DNA of 64,000 bases from an uncultured Anaerolineae bacterium (GTDB lineage: Bacteria > Chloroflexota > Anaerolineae > Aggregatilineales > Phototrophicaceae), in contig CALDYP010000011.1 in assembly GCA_937944445.1 (NCBI GenBank), positions 1-64,000 on the forward strand, given 5' to 3'. Positions 18,005 to 26,700 of the stretch are shown piece after piece; position 1 is the first letter of the stretch; each line of letters starts with the position of its first letter. The notes beneath the pieces are model-generated. The model was not told the origin of the DNA, made no database searches, and saw only the letters and a list, made by a program, of their open reading frames with translations. Made by a program: the position numbers and the translations under genes.

Positions 18005-18886
18005 ATGTCGATTGCAATTGTCACCGACAGCAGCGCCCGCTTTGCTCGGCGTAACATAGCGCAGCAGTACACTGTGCACGTGCTGCCCAACACGATAGAG
18101 ATCGGTCCGCATCGGCTTCAAGAGGGGCCGGATTTTGTGCTGGATGACCTGCTGCGGCTGATGGCTGACCCGCACCTTGTGCCACGTGTCGTGCCGCCGT
18201 CGATGGAGGCATACGCTGGTCTGTATCGCCAACTGGTGCGCTCACACACGGCCATCGTGTCGATTCATCCCTCACGGGAACTCAGCAAGAGCTTTGATCA
18301 TGCGCGTGGTGCTGCTGTGCAGGTGCAAGCCAGCACCTGCCCGATCGTTGTGCTGGACTCGCGGACGATCTGCGCGGCACAGGGGATTGTTGTGCAGCTT
18401 GCGGCGCAGCTAGCACAAGAGGGAGCACCTCTTGCTGAGTTATTAGACACCGTTCGCTCAGCGTTAGAACGGGTGTATAGTATGTACTATGTCGAAACGC
18501 TTGAATATTTGCGCCGCAACAAGATTATGGCAGACTCGCGTGCCGTGCTAGGCAGTCTACTAGGGATTAAGCCGCTGCTGACCATCGAGGACGGGCAGTT
18601 CAAAGTCACTGAAAAGGTGCGCACACGTGGCCAAGCGATTGATCAACTGGTAGAGTTCTTGACTGAATTCGACGACATTGAAGAGACGGTGATCCTGCAA
18701 GCGCGAACTGGCATGACGGAGCAAGTGCGCATGACCCAAGAGCGCCTGAGCGCTGAGTGGGGCGAATACCCTGTGAACTTCACGACCTACTGTGCGGCTG
18801 TAGCTGCGTTGTTGGGGGCCGAAGCAGCTGGAGTCGTGATCCTTGAAAGCGAGTACGAGTACGACGATGACTTTTCAGAAGATTAG
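18005..18886 (+). CDS. DegV/FakB-family lipid-binding protein, divergent
   Basis: 293 residues with the DegV fold: IVTDSSARF at the N-terminus and VETLEYLRRNKIMADSRAVL in the centre. Several ligand positions of canonical FakB are altered: the usual TSQPS region reads VVPPS, the LSGTY/LSSTY loop reads LSKSF, the GRI after LRR is NKI, and the C-terminal THxGxG motif is replaced by TTYCAAV. The C-terminus is strongly acidic (EYEYDDDFSED). It follows fakA by 3 bp. It may present a different fatty acid, or no longer bind the carboxylate in the standard way. The family call is strong; the change in specificity is inference. Confidence 0.87.
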   Translation: MSIAIVTDSSARFARRNIAQQYTVHVLPNTIEIGPHRLQEGPDFVLDDLLRLMADPHLVPRVVPPSMEAYAGLYRQLVRSHTAIVSIHPSRELSKSFDHARGAAVQVQASTCPIVVLDSRTICAAQGIVVQLAAQLAQEGAPLAELLDTVRSALERVYSMYYVETLEYLRRNKIMADSRAVLGSLLGIKPLLTIEDGQFKVTEKVRTRGQAIDQLVEFLTEFDDIEETVILQARTGMTEQVRMTQERLSAEWGEYPVNFTTYCAAVAALLGAEAAGVVILESEYEYDDDFSED

Positions 18887-19721
18887 GATTGTTACGGATA
18901 GCGTGTGTGACATCAGCCCGGAGCTGTTGGCGCAGTGGAAGATTGTAGTCATTCCCTGTTATGTCAGCTATCACAATCAAAGCTTTGCCGACGACGGTGT
19001 GCAGCTTGATCGGCAGGCGTTCTACCGTGCCCTGCCGACGATTAACCCCTACCCGACGACAGCCGCCCCCTCGCCGGATTTTGCCGCGGACTTCTTGCGC
19101 CGAGCGCTGGAAGGCTACGATCATGTCATCGGCGTGCATGTGCCGGCGGCGCTCAGCAGCACGTTTGCCAACATTCGCGCGGCGGCGGCTCAGATCGACG
19201 CGAGCCGCTTCACCCTGATCGACAGCCAGACGCTGACGATGGGGTTGGGGATGCAGGTGTTGATTGCCGCGGAGGTGGCCACCGCGACGGGCAGTGTGCA
19301 GGCGGTCGTTGAGACGCTGGAGAAAGTGCGCAAGCACCAGAAGCTGTACGCGGCGCTCTACTCGCTGGATGCGCTGCGCCGCAGCGGTCGGGTGAACAGC
19401 TTCATCAGCAGCGTCGGCGCGCTGCTTCAAATCAAGCCGATCATCGAAGTGCGCGACAGCCAAGTGCACCCCATCAAACGCATTCGCACCTTCAGCAAGG
19501 CGATTGATCATCTGTACGAGTTGGTGGCGGCGCAAGCCCCGCTTGATCGCTTGGTGGTGCTGCACATCCAGAATCTGGACGGGGCGCGCGCCTTTCTTGA
19601 CCGTCTAGGAGACATTGCGCCCCCAGACACCCCGATTGTGGAGGTCGGGCCAACGCTCGGCACGCATATCGGGATCGGGTCACTGGGCGCTACAACCTTA
19701 TCGCGCAATTGGAAAGTGTAG
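18867..19721 (+). CDS. DegV/FakB-family fatty acid-binding protein
   Basis: About 284 residues. It keeps the usual FakB landmarks: RIVTDSVCDIS, PTTAAPSP, AALSSTFANIR, LDALRRSGRVNSF, LLQIKPII, and GTHIGIGSLG near the C-terminus. FakB binds the fatty acid that FakA phosphorylates. The frame extends to a TTG at 18843, but the ATG at 18867 gives the normal N-terminus; this start overlaps the previous gene by 20 bp, so the two FakB proteins are probably translationally coupled. It is much closer to canonical FakB than its upstream neighbour. Confidence 0.88.
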   Translation: MTFQKIRIVTDSVCDISPELLAQWKIVVIPCYVSYHNQSFADDGVQLDRQAFYRALPTINPYPTTAAPSPDFAADFLRRALEGYDHVIGVHVPAALSSTFANIRAAAAQIDASRFTLIDSQTLTMGLGMQVLIAAEVATATGSVQAVVETLEKVRKHQKLYAALYSLDALRRSGRVNSFISSVGALLQIKPIIEVRDSQVHPIKRIRTFSKAIDHLYELVAAQAPLDRLVVLHIQNLDGARAFLDRLGDIAPPDTPIVEVGPTLGTHIGIGSLGATTLSRNWKV

Positions 19722-19727
19722 AGGACT

Positions 19728-22595
19728 ATGCCGTCAGCGCTGGAAACACTCGTCAAAGTCTTGAAGCAAGAGCGTGAAAACGGATGCAACAATCAAACGA
19801 TCATCGGTGGCCTCGGAGCCTACTCAGAGCAGTGGTCGGCAGACGTGCGCAGCGAGGCGCGCCGCGCTGAGCACCTTATTTTGGCCGAGGAACTGCCCGC
19901 CATCATGCGAGCGTATGACAGCACCGACGACAAACGCGAGCGCATCAAACGCATCAACTACATGTTGGATCGCATCACGGGGCGCGCGCCTGTGCCGTCG
20001 CAGTTTCGGCAGCAGCTAGAGGCGTTGAAGGCGCAGTTCAGCGCGCAGAATGCCACCCCTACGAAAGAGGCACGCGAGAAGCGTGAGCCGGGCGAAGAGC
20101 GCTCCCCACGCGAGGAGCCGCGACGCGAGCGCCCCCCACGCGGCGAGCTGCGCCCGCAGCGGGGGGGCGAACGCTCTGCCGTAGAGCCGCCGCGCACGCC
20201 GACCCCTGATCAAGCTCCCCGCCCGGAGCGCCCCGCACGGGGTGAGAAATCGCGCCCAGAGCGCGGCACGAAATCCGCACGCGAGGGCGACCGGCGCACA
20301 GCGCCTGCGCGCACTGAGCCGCAGCAGCCCCGCATGACGGACAGCCCGCGCGAGGTGTTTGAATTCGAATACAAGTTCATCAACCCGCAAGGGTCTGACC
20401 TTAAGCCCCTGCCGCGCATGGAGCGCCCCCCACGCCAAGCGCGCCCCGATTTGAGCCTTGAGGAGGCCATGCAGCGGCTTCAGCAGCTTCGCCAGCCGGT
20501 AACTGTCATCAAGGGGGTGGGGCAGAAGATCGCCGACACGCTGGCCCCGCTCGGCATTCGGACGGTCGAAAACCTGATCTACTATCTGCCGCGGCGCTAC
20601 GATGACTACACGCGGCTCAACACGATCAATCACCTAGAACTTGACCTCGTGAACACAGTCGTCGGGAAGGTAACGAAACCGCACCTGCGCGTGAGCAGCA
20701 GCGGTCGGCGCGACTTTGCGCTGACGCTCGAAGATGGCACAGGCCGCATGGACATCACCTTCTTCGGCGGCCACTACCTGCGCAACGTGTTACGAGAGGG
20801 GATGCAGATTGTCGTCAGCGGCAAGGTGACGCTCTTCGGCAATCGCTTTCAGATGACCAACCCAGAGTGGGAGCAGCTCGAAAAAGAAAACCTCCATACG
20901 GTTGGAATTGTGCCAGTGTATCGGCTCAAGGAGGGGATCAAGCCGCGCAGCTTCCGCCGAATGATGAAGCAAGCCGTTGACACGTGGTCAACGTTTGTGC
21001 CGGATTATATGCCAGTTGGAACGCTAGAGCGGGCTGATCTGGCTGATCTAGGCTGGACGATTCGCAATCTGCACTTTCCTGAGGGGTGGGATCACCTCGA
21101 ACACGCGCGGCGGCGGCGGGTCTTCGACGAGCTGCTGCTGCTGCAATTGGCGATCCTCGGCAATCGGCGTGACTGGCAGGCCGTGCCGGGCATCCCGCTG
21201 AAAGTGGAGGCGGGCTTCCTCGACAGCTTCTTGGCGGCTGCCTTCCCGTATGAGATGACCAGCGCTCAGATGCGCGCCATTCACGACATCCTCGACGATG
21301 TGCAGCGCCCAGTGCCGATGAACCGATTGGTGCAAGGCGACGTAGGCGCGGGCAAAACAGCGGTGGCGATCACCGCGATGGCGCTGGCCGTCCACAACGG
21401 GATGCAGGCTGCGTTGATGGCCCCGACGAGCATCCTCGCGGAGCAGCACTATCGCGGGGTGAGCAGCGCCTTTGCCAACTTCCCCGGCGAGCGCCCCCCA
21501 ACTGTGCGGCTGCTGACGGGCGCGCTGAGTGCCAGCGAACGCGAAGCGGTCTACCGTGGGCTGGCTGATGGGCAGATTGATGTGGTGGTGGGCACGCACG
21601 CGCTGATTCAAGAGGGCGTTGAGTTCAAGCAGCTGGCCGTTGCGGTGGTCGATGAGCAGCACCGCTTTGGCGTGGAGCAGCGCGCACGGCTGCGCGGCAA
21701 AGGCACGCACCCGCATTTGCTCGTGATGACGGCTACGCCGATCCCGCGTACGCTGGCGCTCACGATGTACGCTGACCTCGATTTGAGCGTGATCGACGAG
21801 AAGCCCAAAGGTCGCCGCCCGATCAAGACCCAGATCAACTTGCCATCGGAGCGCGAGCGCGTCTATGACTTTATCGAGTCGCAGCTTAATCAGGGACGGC
21901 AGGCGTTCATCATTCACCCGTTGGTGGAGGCCAGCGAGGACGAAACATCTGAGGCGCGCAGCGCGGTTGAAGCGTATGAAGAGCTGAAGCGCGTGTTCTT
22001 CCATCACCGCGTCTGTTTGCTGCACGGGCGCATGTCCCCGCGCGAGAAAGACGAGATCATGGCGGCGTTCAGTCGGCATGAGTACGACATTATGGTGACG
22101 ACGAGCGTCGCTGAGGTGGGGGTGGACATCCCGAATGCGAGCGTCATCATGATCGAGAGCGCGAATCGCTTCGGTCTGGCGCAGCTCCATCAGTTTCGTG
22201 GGCGCGTGGGGCGCGGCGAGCATGAGTCGTTCTGCATCTTGATGGTGGAGTCGGGCATTTTTGAGCCTTATGATTTGGCGGACAACGATCAAGGCGCTGA
22301 ACGCGAGTGGACGCCTGCTCAGCAGCGCTTGCTCAAGATGCGCGAAACGGACGATGGCTTTGCGCTGGCCGAGTTGGATTGGCGGCTGCGCGGGGCGGGT
22401 GATCTGTTGGGGGCGCGGCAGAGCGGGGTGTCATCCTTGCAGTTGACCGAGCTGATGATGCCCGATCTGGTGGCGCTGGCGCAGCAAGAGGCCCGCACCA
22501 TCTACGAGCAAGACCCGAACCTAGAACGGCCAGAGCATCAACTGCTGCGCCAACTCGTGCTCATGCAGACGCAAGACGTAGGCGATGTATCCTGA
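19728..22595 (+). CDS. recG: ATP-dependent DNA helicase RecG with long N-terminal extension
   Basis: 955 residues; RecG is usually 680-820. The wedge/OB domain starts near residue 255 (VIKGVGQKIADTLAPLGI and YYLPRRYDDYT). Helicase motifs are complete: I QGDVGAGKTAVA, Ia MAPTSILAEQHY, II VDEQHRFGV, III MTATPIPRT, V EVGVDIPNAS, VI HQFRGRVGRG. Residues 1-105 form a helical domain of unknown kind, and about 106-205 are a low-complexity Arg/Glu/Pro-rich linker. RecG remodels stalled forks and Holliday junctions. It begins 6 bp after the DegV gene. Confidence 0.95.
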   Translation: MPSALETLVKVLKQERENGCNNQTIIGGLGAYSEQWSADVRSEARRAEHLILAEELPAIMRAYDSTDDKRERIKRINYMLDRITGRAPVPSQFRQQLEALKAQFSAQNATPTKEAREKREPGEERSPREEPRRERPPRGELRPQRGGERSAVEPPRTPTPDQAPRPERPARGEKSRPERGTKSAREGDRRTAPARTEPQQPRMTDSPREVFEFEYKFINPQGSDLKPLPRMERPPRQARPDLSLEEAMQRLQQLRQPVTVIKGVGQKIADTLAPLGIRTVENLIYYLPRRYDDYTRLNTINHLELDLVNTVVGKVTKPHLRVSSSGRRDFALTLEDGTGRMDITFFGGHYLRNVLREGMQIVVSGKVTLFGNRFQMTNPEWEQLEKENLHTVGIVPVYRLKEGIKPRSFRRMMKQAVDTWSTFVPDYMPVGTLERADLADLGWTIRNLHFPEGWDHLEHARRRRVFDELLLLQLAILGNRRDWQAVPGIPLKVEAGFLDSFLAAAFPYEMTSAQMRAIHDILDDVQRPVPMNRLVQGDVGAGKTAVAITAMALAVHNGMQAALMAPTSILAEQHYRGVSSAFANFPGERPPTVRLLTGALSASEREAVYRGLADGQIDVVVGTHALIQEGVEFKQLAVAVVDEQHRFGVEQRARLRGKGTHPHLLVMTATPIPRTLALTMYADLDLSVIDEKPKGRRPIKTQINLPSERERVYDFIESQLNQGRQAFIIHPLVEASEDETSEARSAVEAYEELKRVFFHHRVCLLHGRMSPREKDEIMAAFSRHEYDIMVTTSVAEVGVDIPNASVIMIESANRFGLAQLHQFRGRVGRGEHESFCILMVESGIFEPYDLADNDQGAEREWTPAQQRLLKMRETDDGFALAELDWRLRGAGDLLGARQSGVSSLQLTELMMPDLVALAQQEARTIYEQDPNLERPEHQLLRQLVLMQTQDVGDVS

Positions 22596-22637
22596 AAACG
22601 GCGTTGTGAAATCAAACGCGCTGCTGGGGATATTTGG

Positions 22638-22667
22638 TTGGCGTGTTTGTGATATTCACTATATAGT
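22638..22667 (+). promoter_or_regulatory. Possible coaD promoter
   Basis: TTGGCG (22638-22643), 18 bp, TATAGT (22662-22667), in a locally AT-rich 100-bp gap and about 25 bp before the GGGAG site of coaD. A -10 match of 5 of 6 and a -35 match of 4 of 6. Confidence 0.45.
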
Positions 22668-22697
22668 TATTGATAGCTCTACTGGTTGGGAGATCAC

Positions 22698-23195
22698 ATG
22701 GGGCGTATTGCGGTGTATCCAGCGTCGCTGGATCCGATTCACTTTGGGCATATCGACATCGCGCTGCGAGCATCCAAGATCTTCGATCAGGTGATTGTTG
22801 CGATCTACGCGAACCCCAAGAAGAACGTGCTGTTCCCGCTTGAACAGCGCGTCGCGTTGGCGCAGCAGTGCTTCACCGAGGAAAAGCGGATCACCGTTGT
22901 TTCATACAGCGGGTTGACTGTTAATTTTGCTCGGGAGGTCGGAGCGCTGGCGCTGATCCGTGGGCTGCGCGTCTTTGGCGATTTTGAGTTTGAGTTCCGC
23001 ATGGGGATGGCGAACAAGAAACTCGCGCCGGACGTGGAGACGGTGGCGATTTTGGCGGATGAGAAGTATATGTACATCAGCAGCAGCACCGTTCGCGAAG
23101 TGGGCGAGCTTGGCGGGGACGTCTCGAAGATGGTTCCGCCGCATGTGGCGCAAGCGATCATCGAACGCTACGAGTTTTTGAGACAATCTTCTTAG
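22698..23195 (+). CDS. coaD: Phosphopantetheine adenylyltransferase
   Basis: About 165 residues, normal for CoaD. It has the nucleotidyltransferase motif DPIHFGHIDIA (HXGH) near the N-terminus, GLRVFGDFEFEFRMGMANK and the C-terminal YMYISSSTVRE (ISSS/TXXR). It makes dephospho-CoA from phosphopantetheine and ATP. A TTG at 22686 is in frame, but GGGAG five bases before the ATG at 22698 decides the start. The usual GSFDP is ASLDP here, a mild change outside the catalytic histidines. Confidence 0.96.
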   Translation: MGRIAVYPASLDPIHFGHIDIALRASKIFDQVIVAIYANPKKNVLFPLEQRVALAQQCFTEEKRITVVSYSGLTVNFAREVGALALIRGLRVFGDFEFEFRMGMANKKLAPDVETVAILADEKYMYISSSTVREVGELGGDVSKMVPPHVAQAIIERYEFLRQSS

Positions 23196-23218
23196 CAGGA
23201 TGTGCGGGAGGGATAAAC

Positions 23219-23782
23219 GTGGACATTCAACATCTGGTTGACCGGCTTGAAGATCTGATCGACGATGGTCGTCATATTTTCGGCACGAAATATACGCTGA
23301 TCGACGAGGAGCGCGCGCTGGAAATTATCGACCAGATGCGCATCTCAATCCCTGATGAGATTGAGAAAGCCTCACGGATCATCGCGCAGCGTGACCGCGT
23401 GTTGGCAGAAGCCCATGAGGAAGCTGCGCGCATCGTGCAGCAGCATCGTGACCGCGCTGAGCAGCGCATCAATGAGGATGAAATCGTCAAAGCTGCACAG
23501 GAACGCGCGAAAGCTATCCGTGAGACGGCGCTGCAAGAGGCCAACCGCATCACCGCCGAAGCTGACCAATACGCGCTGCAAGTGTTGACGCGGCTGGAGC
23601 AACTGCTAGTGAGCAACATTACGCAAGTGCGCAACGGCATCAGCGTCCTCAACGAGCAGCAGCAGGACGCTGGGGTAGTGCGTTCAGAGCCGTATCAACC
23701 GGTGCATATTCCACGTCCCGTTGACTCGCATGAGCAGCTCGTCGATGCCGACATGGGCGATAACAAGCGGTATTCTTCGTAG
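23219..23782 (+). CDS. Coiled-coil protein of unknown function
   Basis: 187 residues, GTG start preceded by a GGAGGG-like site. Residues about 45-140 are a long charged helix (EIEKASRIIAQRDRVLAEAH and onward), with heptad-like spacing and similarity in composition to F-type ATPase subunit b or DivIVA-like proteins. No membrane segment is seen. It lies between coaD and comEC. In actinobacteria a DivIVA-like septation protein lies in the coaD-rnc region, so a cell-division or envelope role is possible (inference only). It should not be taken as a true ATP synthase subunit. Confidence 0.75.
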   Translation: MDIQHLVDRLEDLIDDGRHIFGTKYTLIDEERALEIIDQMRISIPDEIEKASRIIAQRDRVLAEAHEEAARIVQQHRDRAEQRINEDEIVKAAQERAKAIRETALQEANRITAEADQYALQVLTRLEQLLVSNITQVRNGISVLNEQQQDAGVVRSEPYQPVHIPRPVDSHEQLVDADMGDNKRYSS

Positions 23783-23800
23783 TCATCCCCTACAGGCCTG

Positions 23801-26119
23801 ATGCGGCTGGGTATCATCGCGCTGACATGGCTGAGCGGCATGGTCGCCGCGGCCCAGTGGCCAGCGCTCACAGCGCGCTTTTGGGTCGGCATCGCGGTCG
23901 CTTCAGCTGTCACTGCGTGGCTGCTGCGGCAGCATGCGACGAGACGGACTGTCGCCTTGTTGGTGATGGTTGGCTGTTTGGGTGGGCTGCGGCTCACTTT
24001 CTCTCTCACTGCTTCCTCTCTCGTTGAGTTTCACGGTCGTTCTGTTGGGCTGACGGGTGTCGTCAGCGCGCCCCCGGACTTGCGCGATGATCGCGCGCTG
24101 CTGCGCGTTCAAGCCCTGCATGTCTTTGACGGGGCGCTGACTCATCCAGTGAGCGGCGCGGCGCTTGTCACTGTGCCGCGAGAGGACGCCGCCAGCTATG
24201 GGGATGAGGTGTCGGTGGCTGGGGTGCTGCTGCCGCCGGGCGAGTTTGACAGCTTCTCTTATACGGACTACCTAGCGCGGCAGGGCGTTCACAGCGTCAT
24301 GCGTCAAGGGACGCTCACGCTGGTACAGGCGCGGCCATACGACGACGTCACGTCTGTGTTGATCGCGCTGCGCGAGGCGGCGCGCGTCATCATTCTGTCG
24401 GCGCTGCCACAGCCGCAAAGCGGCCTGCTCGTCGGGATTTTGCTCGGCAGTGAGCGCGACATCAGTGCCCCCGTGGACGAAGCGTTCCGCCTCACAGGGC
24501 TTTCGCACATTATCGCCATCAGCGGCTTCAACATGGCCGTGTTGAGCGGGGCGGTGCTGGCGCTGCTGCGACCCCTCAACGAGCGTCGCCCGCTGCTAGC
24601 AGTGCTGATAACGGTCGGCGTGCTTGGGGTGTACACGGTGTTCGTGGGGGCGGGGGCATCGGTCTTGCGGGCGGCGGTCATGTGCGCGTTGCTTCTGGGC
24701 GCGCCGCTCGTGCGGCGCAAGGCCTACTTGCCGGCGTCTTTGGCGGCGGCAGCGATCTTCCTAACGCTGCTCAACCCGTTCGCGCTGTGGGATGTGGGCT
24801 TTCAGCTGAGCTTTGCCGCAGTGTTGGGCTTGGCGTTGTGGCTGCCGCCCCTCCAGCGTTGGAGTGAACGCTGGGCAGGCGAACGCCTGCATTGGCCGCC
24901 TGCCCAGCAGCTCGCCCGCCTGCTAAGCGATCTGCTGTTGGTGACGCTCGTCGCACAGGCGGCGACGCTGCCGCTGCTCATGCTGCACTTTCAGCAGGTG
25001 TCGGGGGTGTCGCTGGTGGTCAACCTGTTGGTGCTGCCTGTGCAGGCGGCTGTGTTGGTGGTGGGGCTGCCGGCGGTGCTGCTGAGCGCTCTGCTGCCTG
25101 CGGCGGGGGAGGTGCTGTTCGCGTTGGTGTATGTGCTGCTGGCGTGGACGACAGGGATCGTTCGCGCGTTTGCGGCGCTGCCTATGGCTGCTCAGACGGT
25201 TTACCTCAGCCCAGTATGGGTGGCGCTCTTCTACGGTGGCATGATAGGAGGCCACATGCTCAGTCATTTTGATCCGTCATGGTGGGCGCGCCTGCGTCGG
25301 ATGCCGCTGCGGCGGGTGGCTGCGGGGCTGGCGGTCTGCTTTCTAGGGCTGATAGGCTTGGTGCTGGCGCAGCGGCCTGACGGGCGGCTGCACGTGTACT
25401 GGCTGGACGCTGGCCGCAGCAGCGCGGTGCTGATTCAAACGCCGCAGGGCGCGCAGGTCTTGATCGACGGTGGACGCTTCCCCACGCGCTTGATGACCGC
25501 GCTCGGCGAGGTAATGCCCTACAATGATCGTCAGATCGACATGCTCATCTTGACGCAGCCCGACGACGCAGACAACGCCGCGCTGCTAGAGGCGCTGCGC
25601 TTCTATGACGTCGGCGTTGTCGTCAGCACCGGCCAACCCAGCGCGAGCGACACACAAGCCGCCTTGTGGGAGCGGCTGCGCGACGTGCCGCAAGCGGTCG
25701 TCTCGCGCGGGTCGCGGATTATGCTAAGTGATGGGCTGTCTTTCGACGTGCTGCACCCGCCTGAGCGGCCCAACTTGGCAACGTCGCTGGCCGAGAGCGC
25801 GCTCGTGCTGCGCTTAACTTACGGCGAGCGCAGCGTGCTGTTTGCTGGGAACACACACTACCCACTGTCTGATCAACTTTTGTACAGCGACGTCCTGCAC
25901 TTGGCTGCGCCGCGGCGCGCGCACCAGTCTGAGCTGTGGTATGTCGAGGCTGCGCAGCCGAGCGTGATCGTCATGCAGCTTGACCGCGGCGGCAGCAGCC
26001 GCTACCTGCTGGATGAGCTGGCGCTGCAATTCCCGCTGCCGCCCGTGCTGCGCACAGATCGAGATGGGACGATCCACCTCTTCAGCGATGGCCTGCGCTG
26101 GTGGGTGCAGCCGCGCTAG
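23801..26119 (+). CDS. comEC: ComEC/Rec2-family DNA uptake channel with a degenerate beta-lactamase-like domain
   Basis: 772 residues. An N-terminal two-helix region and OB-like part (DUF4131) cover about 1-165. The Competence domain (about 200-480) carries GLSHIIAISGFNMAVLSGAV and many membrane segments. The C-terminal metallo-beta-lactamase-like domain begins at about 525 (VYWLDAGRSSAVLIQ, VLIDGG). In place of the metal-binding HXXXDH it has LTQPDDADNA; in place of TGD it has AGN; and HHG reads APR. It should move single-stranded DNA into the cell, but the nuclease domain looks dead. The last 4 bp overlap the convergent membrane-protein gene. Confidence 0.9.
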   Translation: MRLGIIALTWLSGMVAAAQWPALTARFWVGIAVASAVTAWLLRQHATRRTVALLVMVGCLGGLRLTFSLTASSLVEFHGRSVGLTGVVSAPPDLRDDRALLRVQALHVFDGALTHPVSGAALVTVPREDAASYGDEVSVAGVLLPPGEFDSFSYTDYLARQGVHSVMRQGTLTLVQARPYDDVTSVLIALREAARVIILSALPQPQSGLLVGILLGSERDISAPVDEAFRLTGLSHIIAISGFNMAVLSGAVLALLRPLNERRPLLAVLITVGVLGVYTVFVGAGASVLRAAVMCALLLGAPLVRRKAYLPASLAAAAIFLTLLNPFALWDVGFQLSFAAVLGLALWLPPLQRWSERWAGERLHWPPAQQLARLLSDLLLVTLVAQAATLPLLMLHFQQVSGVSLVVNLLVLPVQAAVLVVGLPAVLLSALLPAAGEVLFALVYVLLAWTTGIVRAFAALPMAAQTVYLSPVWVALFYGGMIGGHMLSHFDPSWWARLRRMPLRRVAAGLAVCFLGLIGLVLAQRPDGRLHVYWLDAGRSSAVLIQTPQGAQVLIDGGRFPTRLMTALGEVMPYNDRQIDMLILTQPDDADNAALLEALRFYDVGVVVSTGQPSASDTQAALWERLRDVPQAVVSRGSRIMLSDGLSFDVLHPPERPNLATSLAESALVLRLTYGERSVLFAGNTHYPLSDQLLYSDVLHLAAPRRAHQSELWYVEAAQPSVIVMQLDRGGSSRYLLDELALQFPLPPVLRTDRDGTIHLFSDGLRWWVQPR

Positions 26120-26562
26120 AAAATCTTGGCGTAGACCGCGTTCGGCAGGAAGAACGCCCCGATGACGTACATGCCGGCTACGATCCCAGCGGAGAGGCCC
26201 AACGGCAGCGCGAGGCCGCCCTTGCGACCGTGTTTGCGCGTCATTGCGCCGGCGATCATCGGGAACAGACACATGATGATGTGCATCATGAACGTGAGGA
26301 AGCCGCGGTTGCTCAGCAGGTTTTCGCCGCCGATTTCGAAACGGTTCAAGAACGGGACGGTGTTCCCGCCAGCCCCGCGCACAAGGTCAAGGACGCAGCA
26401 GAACATCGCCACGTAAATCAGGTAGGGCGGCACGACGTTCTTCTCAGGGATAGCTGCCAGCGTCAGGATACACAAAATCAACACCGTGTAGACCATCAGA
26501 TCCGACAGCGAGTCGGGTCGCAGAACAGTAACTAGATCTTGTCCAAGTTTTGCTAAATCCAT
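26116..26562 (-). CDS. Small polytopic membrane protein of unknown function
   Basis: About 148 residues with four hydrophobic segments (around LMVYTVLILCILTLAAI, YLIYVAMFCCVLDLV, LTFMMHIIMCLFPMIAG and LPLGLSAGIVAGMYVIGAFF). A basic loop TRKHGRKGG lies between segments three and four. I do not recognise the family. An in-frame TTG exists at 26577, but GGAGG about nine bases before the ATG at 26562 gives the better start. It overlaps the comEC stop by 4 bp, tail to tail. Confidence 0.75.
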   Translation of the reverse strand: MDLAKLGQDLVTVLRPDSLSDLMVYTVLILCILTLAAIPEKNVVPPYLIYVAMFCCVLDLVRGAGGNTVPFLNRFEIGGENLLSNRGFLTFMMHIIMCLFPMIAGAMTRKHGRKGGLALPLGLSAGIVAGMYVIGAFFLPNAVYAKIF

Positions 26563-26602
26563 GAGGGTTTCCTCCAACGGATGAGTACAATCTATGTGTT
26601 TG

Positions 26603-26608
26603 ATTATA
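26603..26608 (-). promoter_or_regulatory. Possible -10 box for the membrane-protein gene
   Basis: A perfect TATAAT on the minus strand, about 40 bp before the ATG at 26562, within an AT-rich divergent gap. No good -35 box is seen at the right distance, so the call is tentative. Confidence 0.35.
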
Positions 26609-26700
26609 ACGCGAATTCATCTCACGTGTTTTTTGTTTACAATCATAACAATTCGCTTTGAGGCAATGCGGACTTGAATTGAGCGATTGAGGAGCAGGTT

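Noticed and set aside
21048-22292. 414-codon minus-strand frame opposite recG
   Set aside because: The recG helicase motifs on the plus strand account for this stretch; the antisense product is His/Arg-rich and featureless.
23219-23782. ATP synthase subunit b
   Set aside because: The coiled coil is similar in composition only; there is no membrane helix and no other ATP synthase gene nearby.
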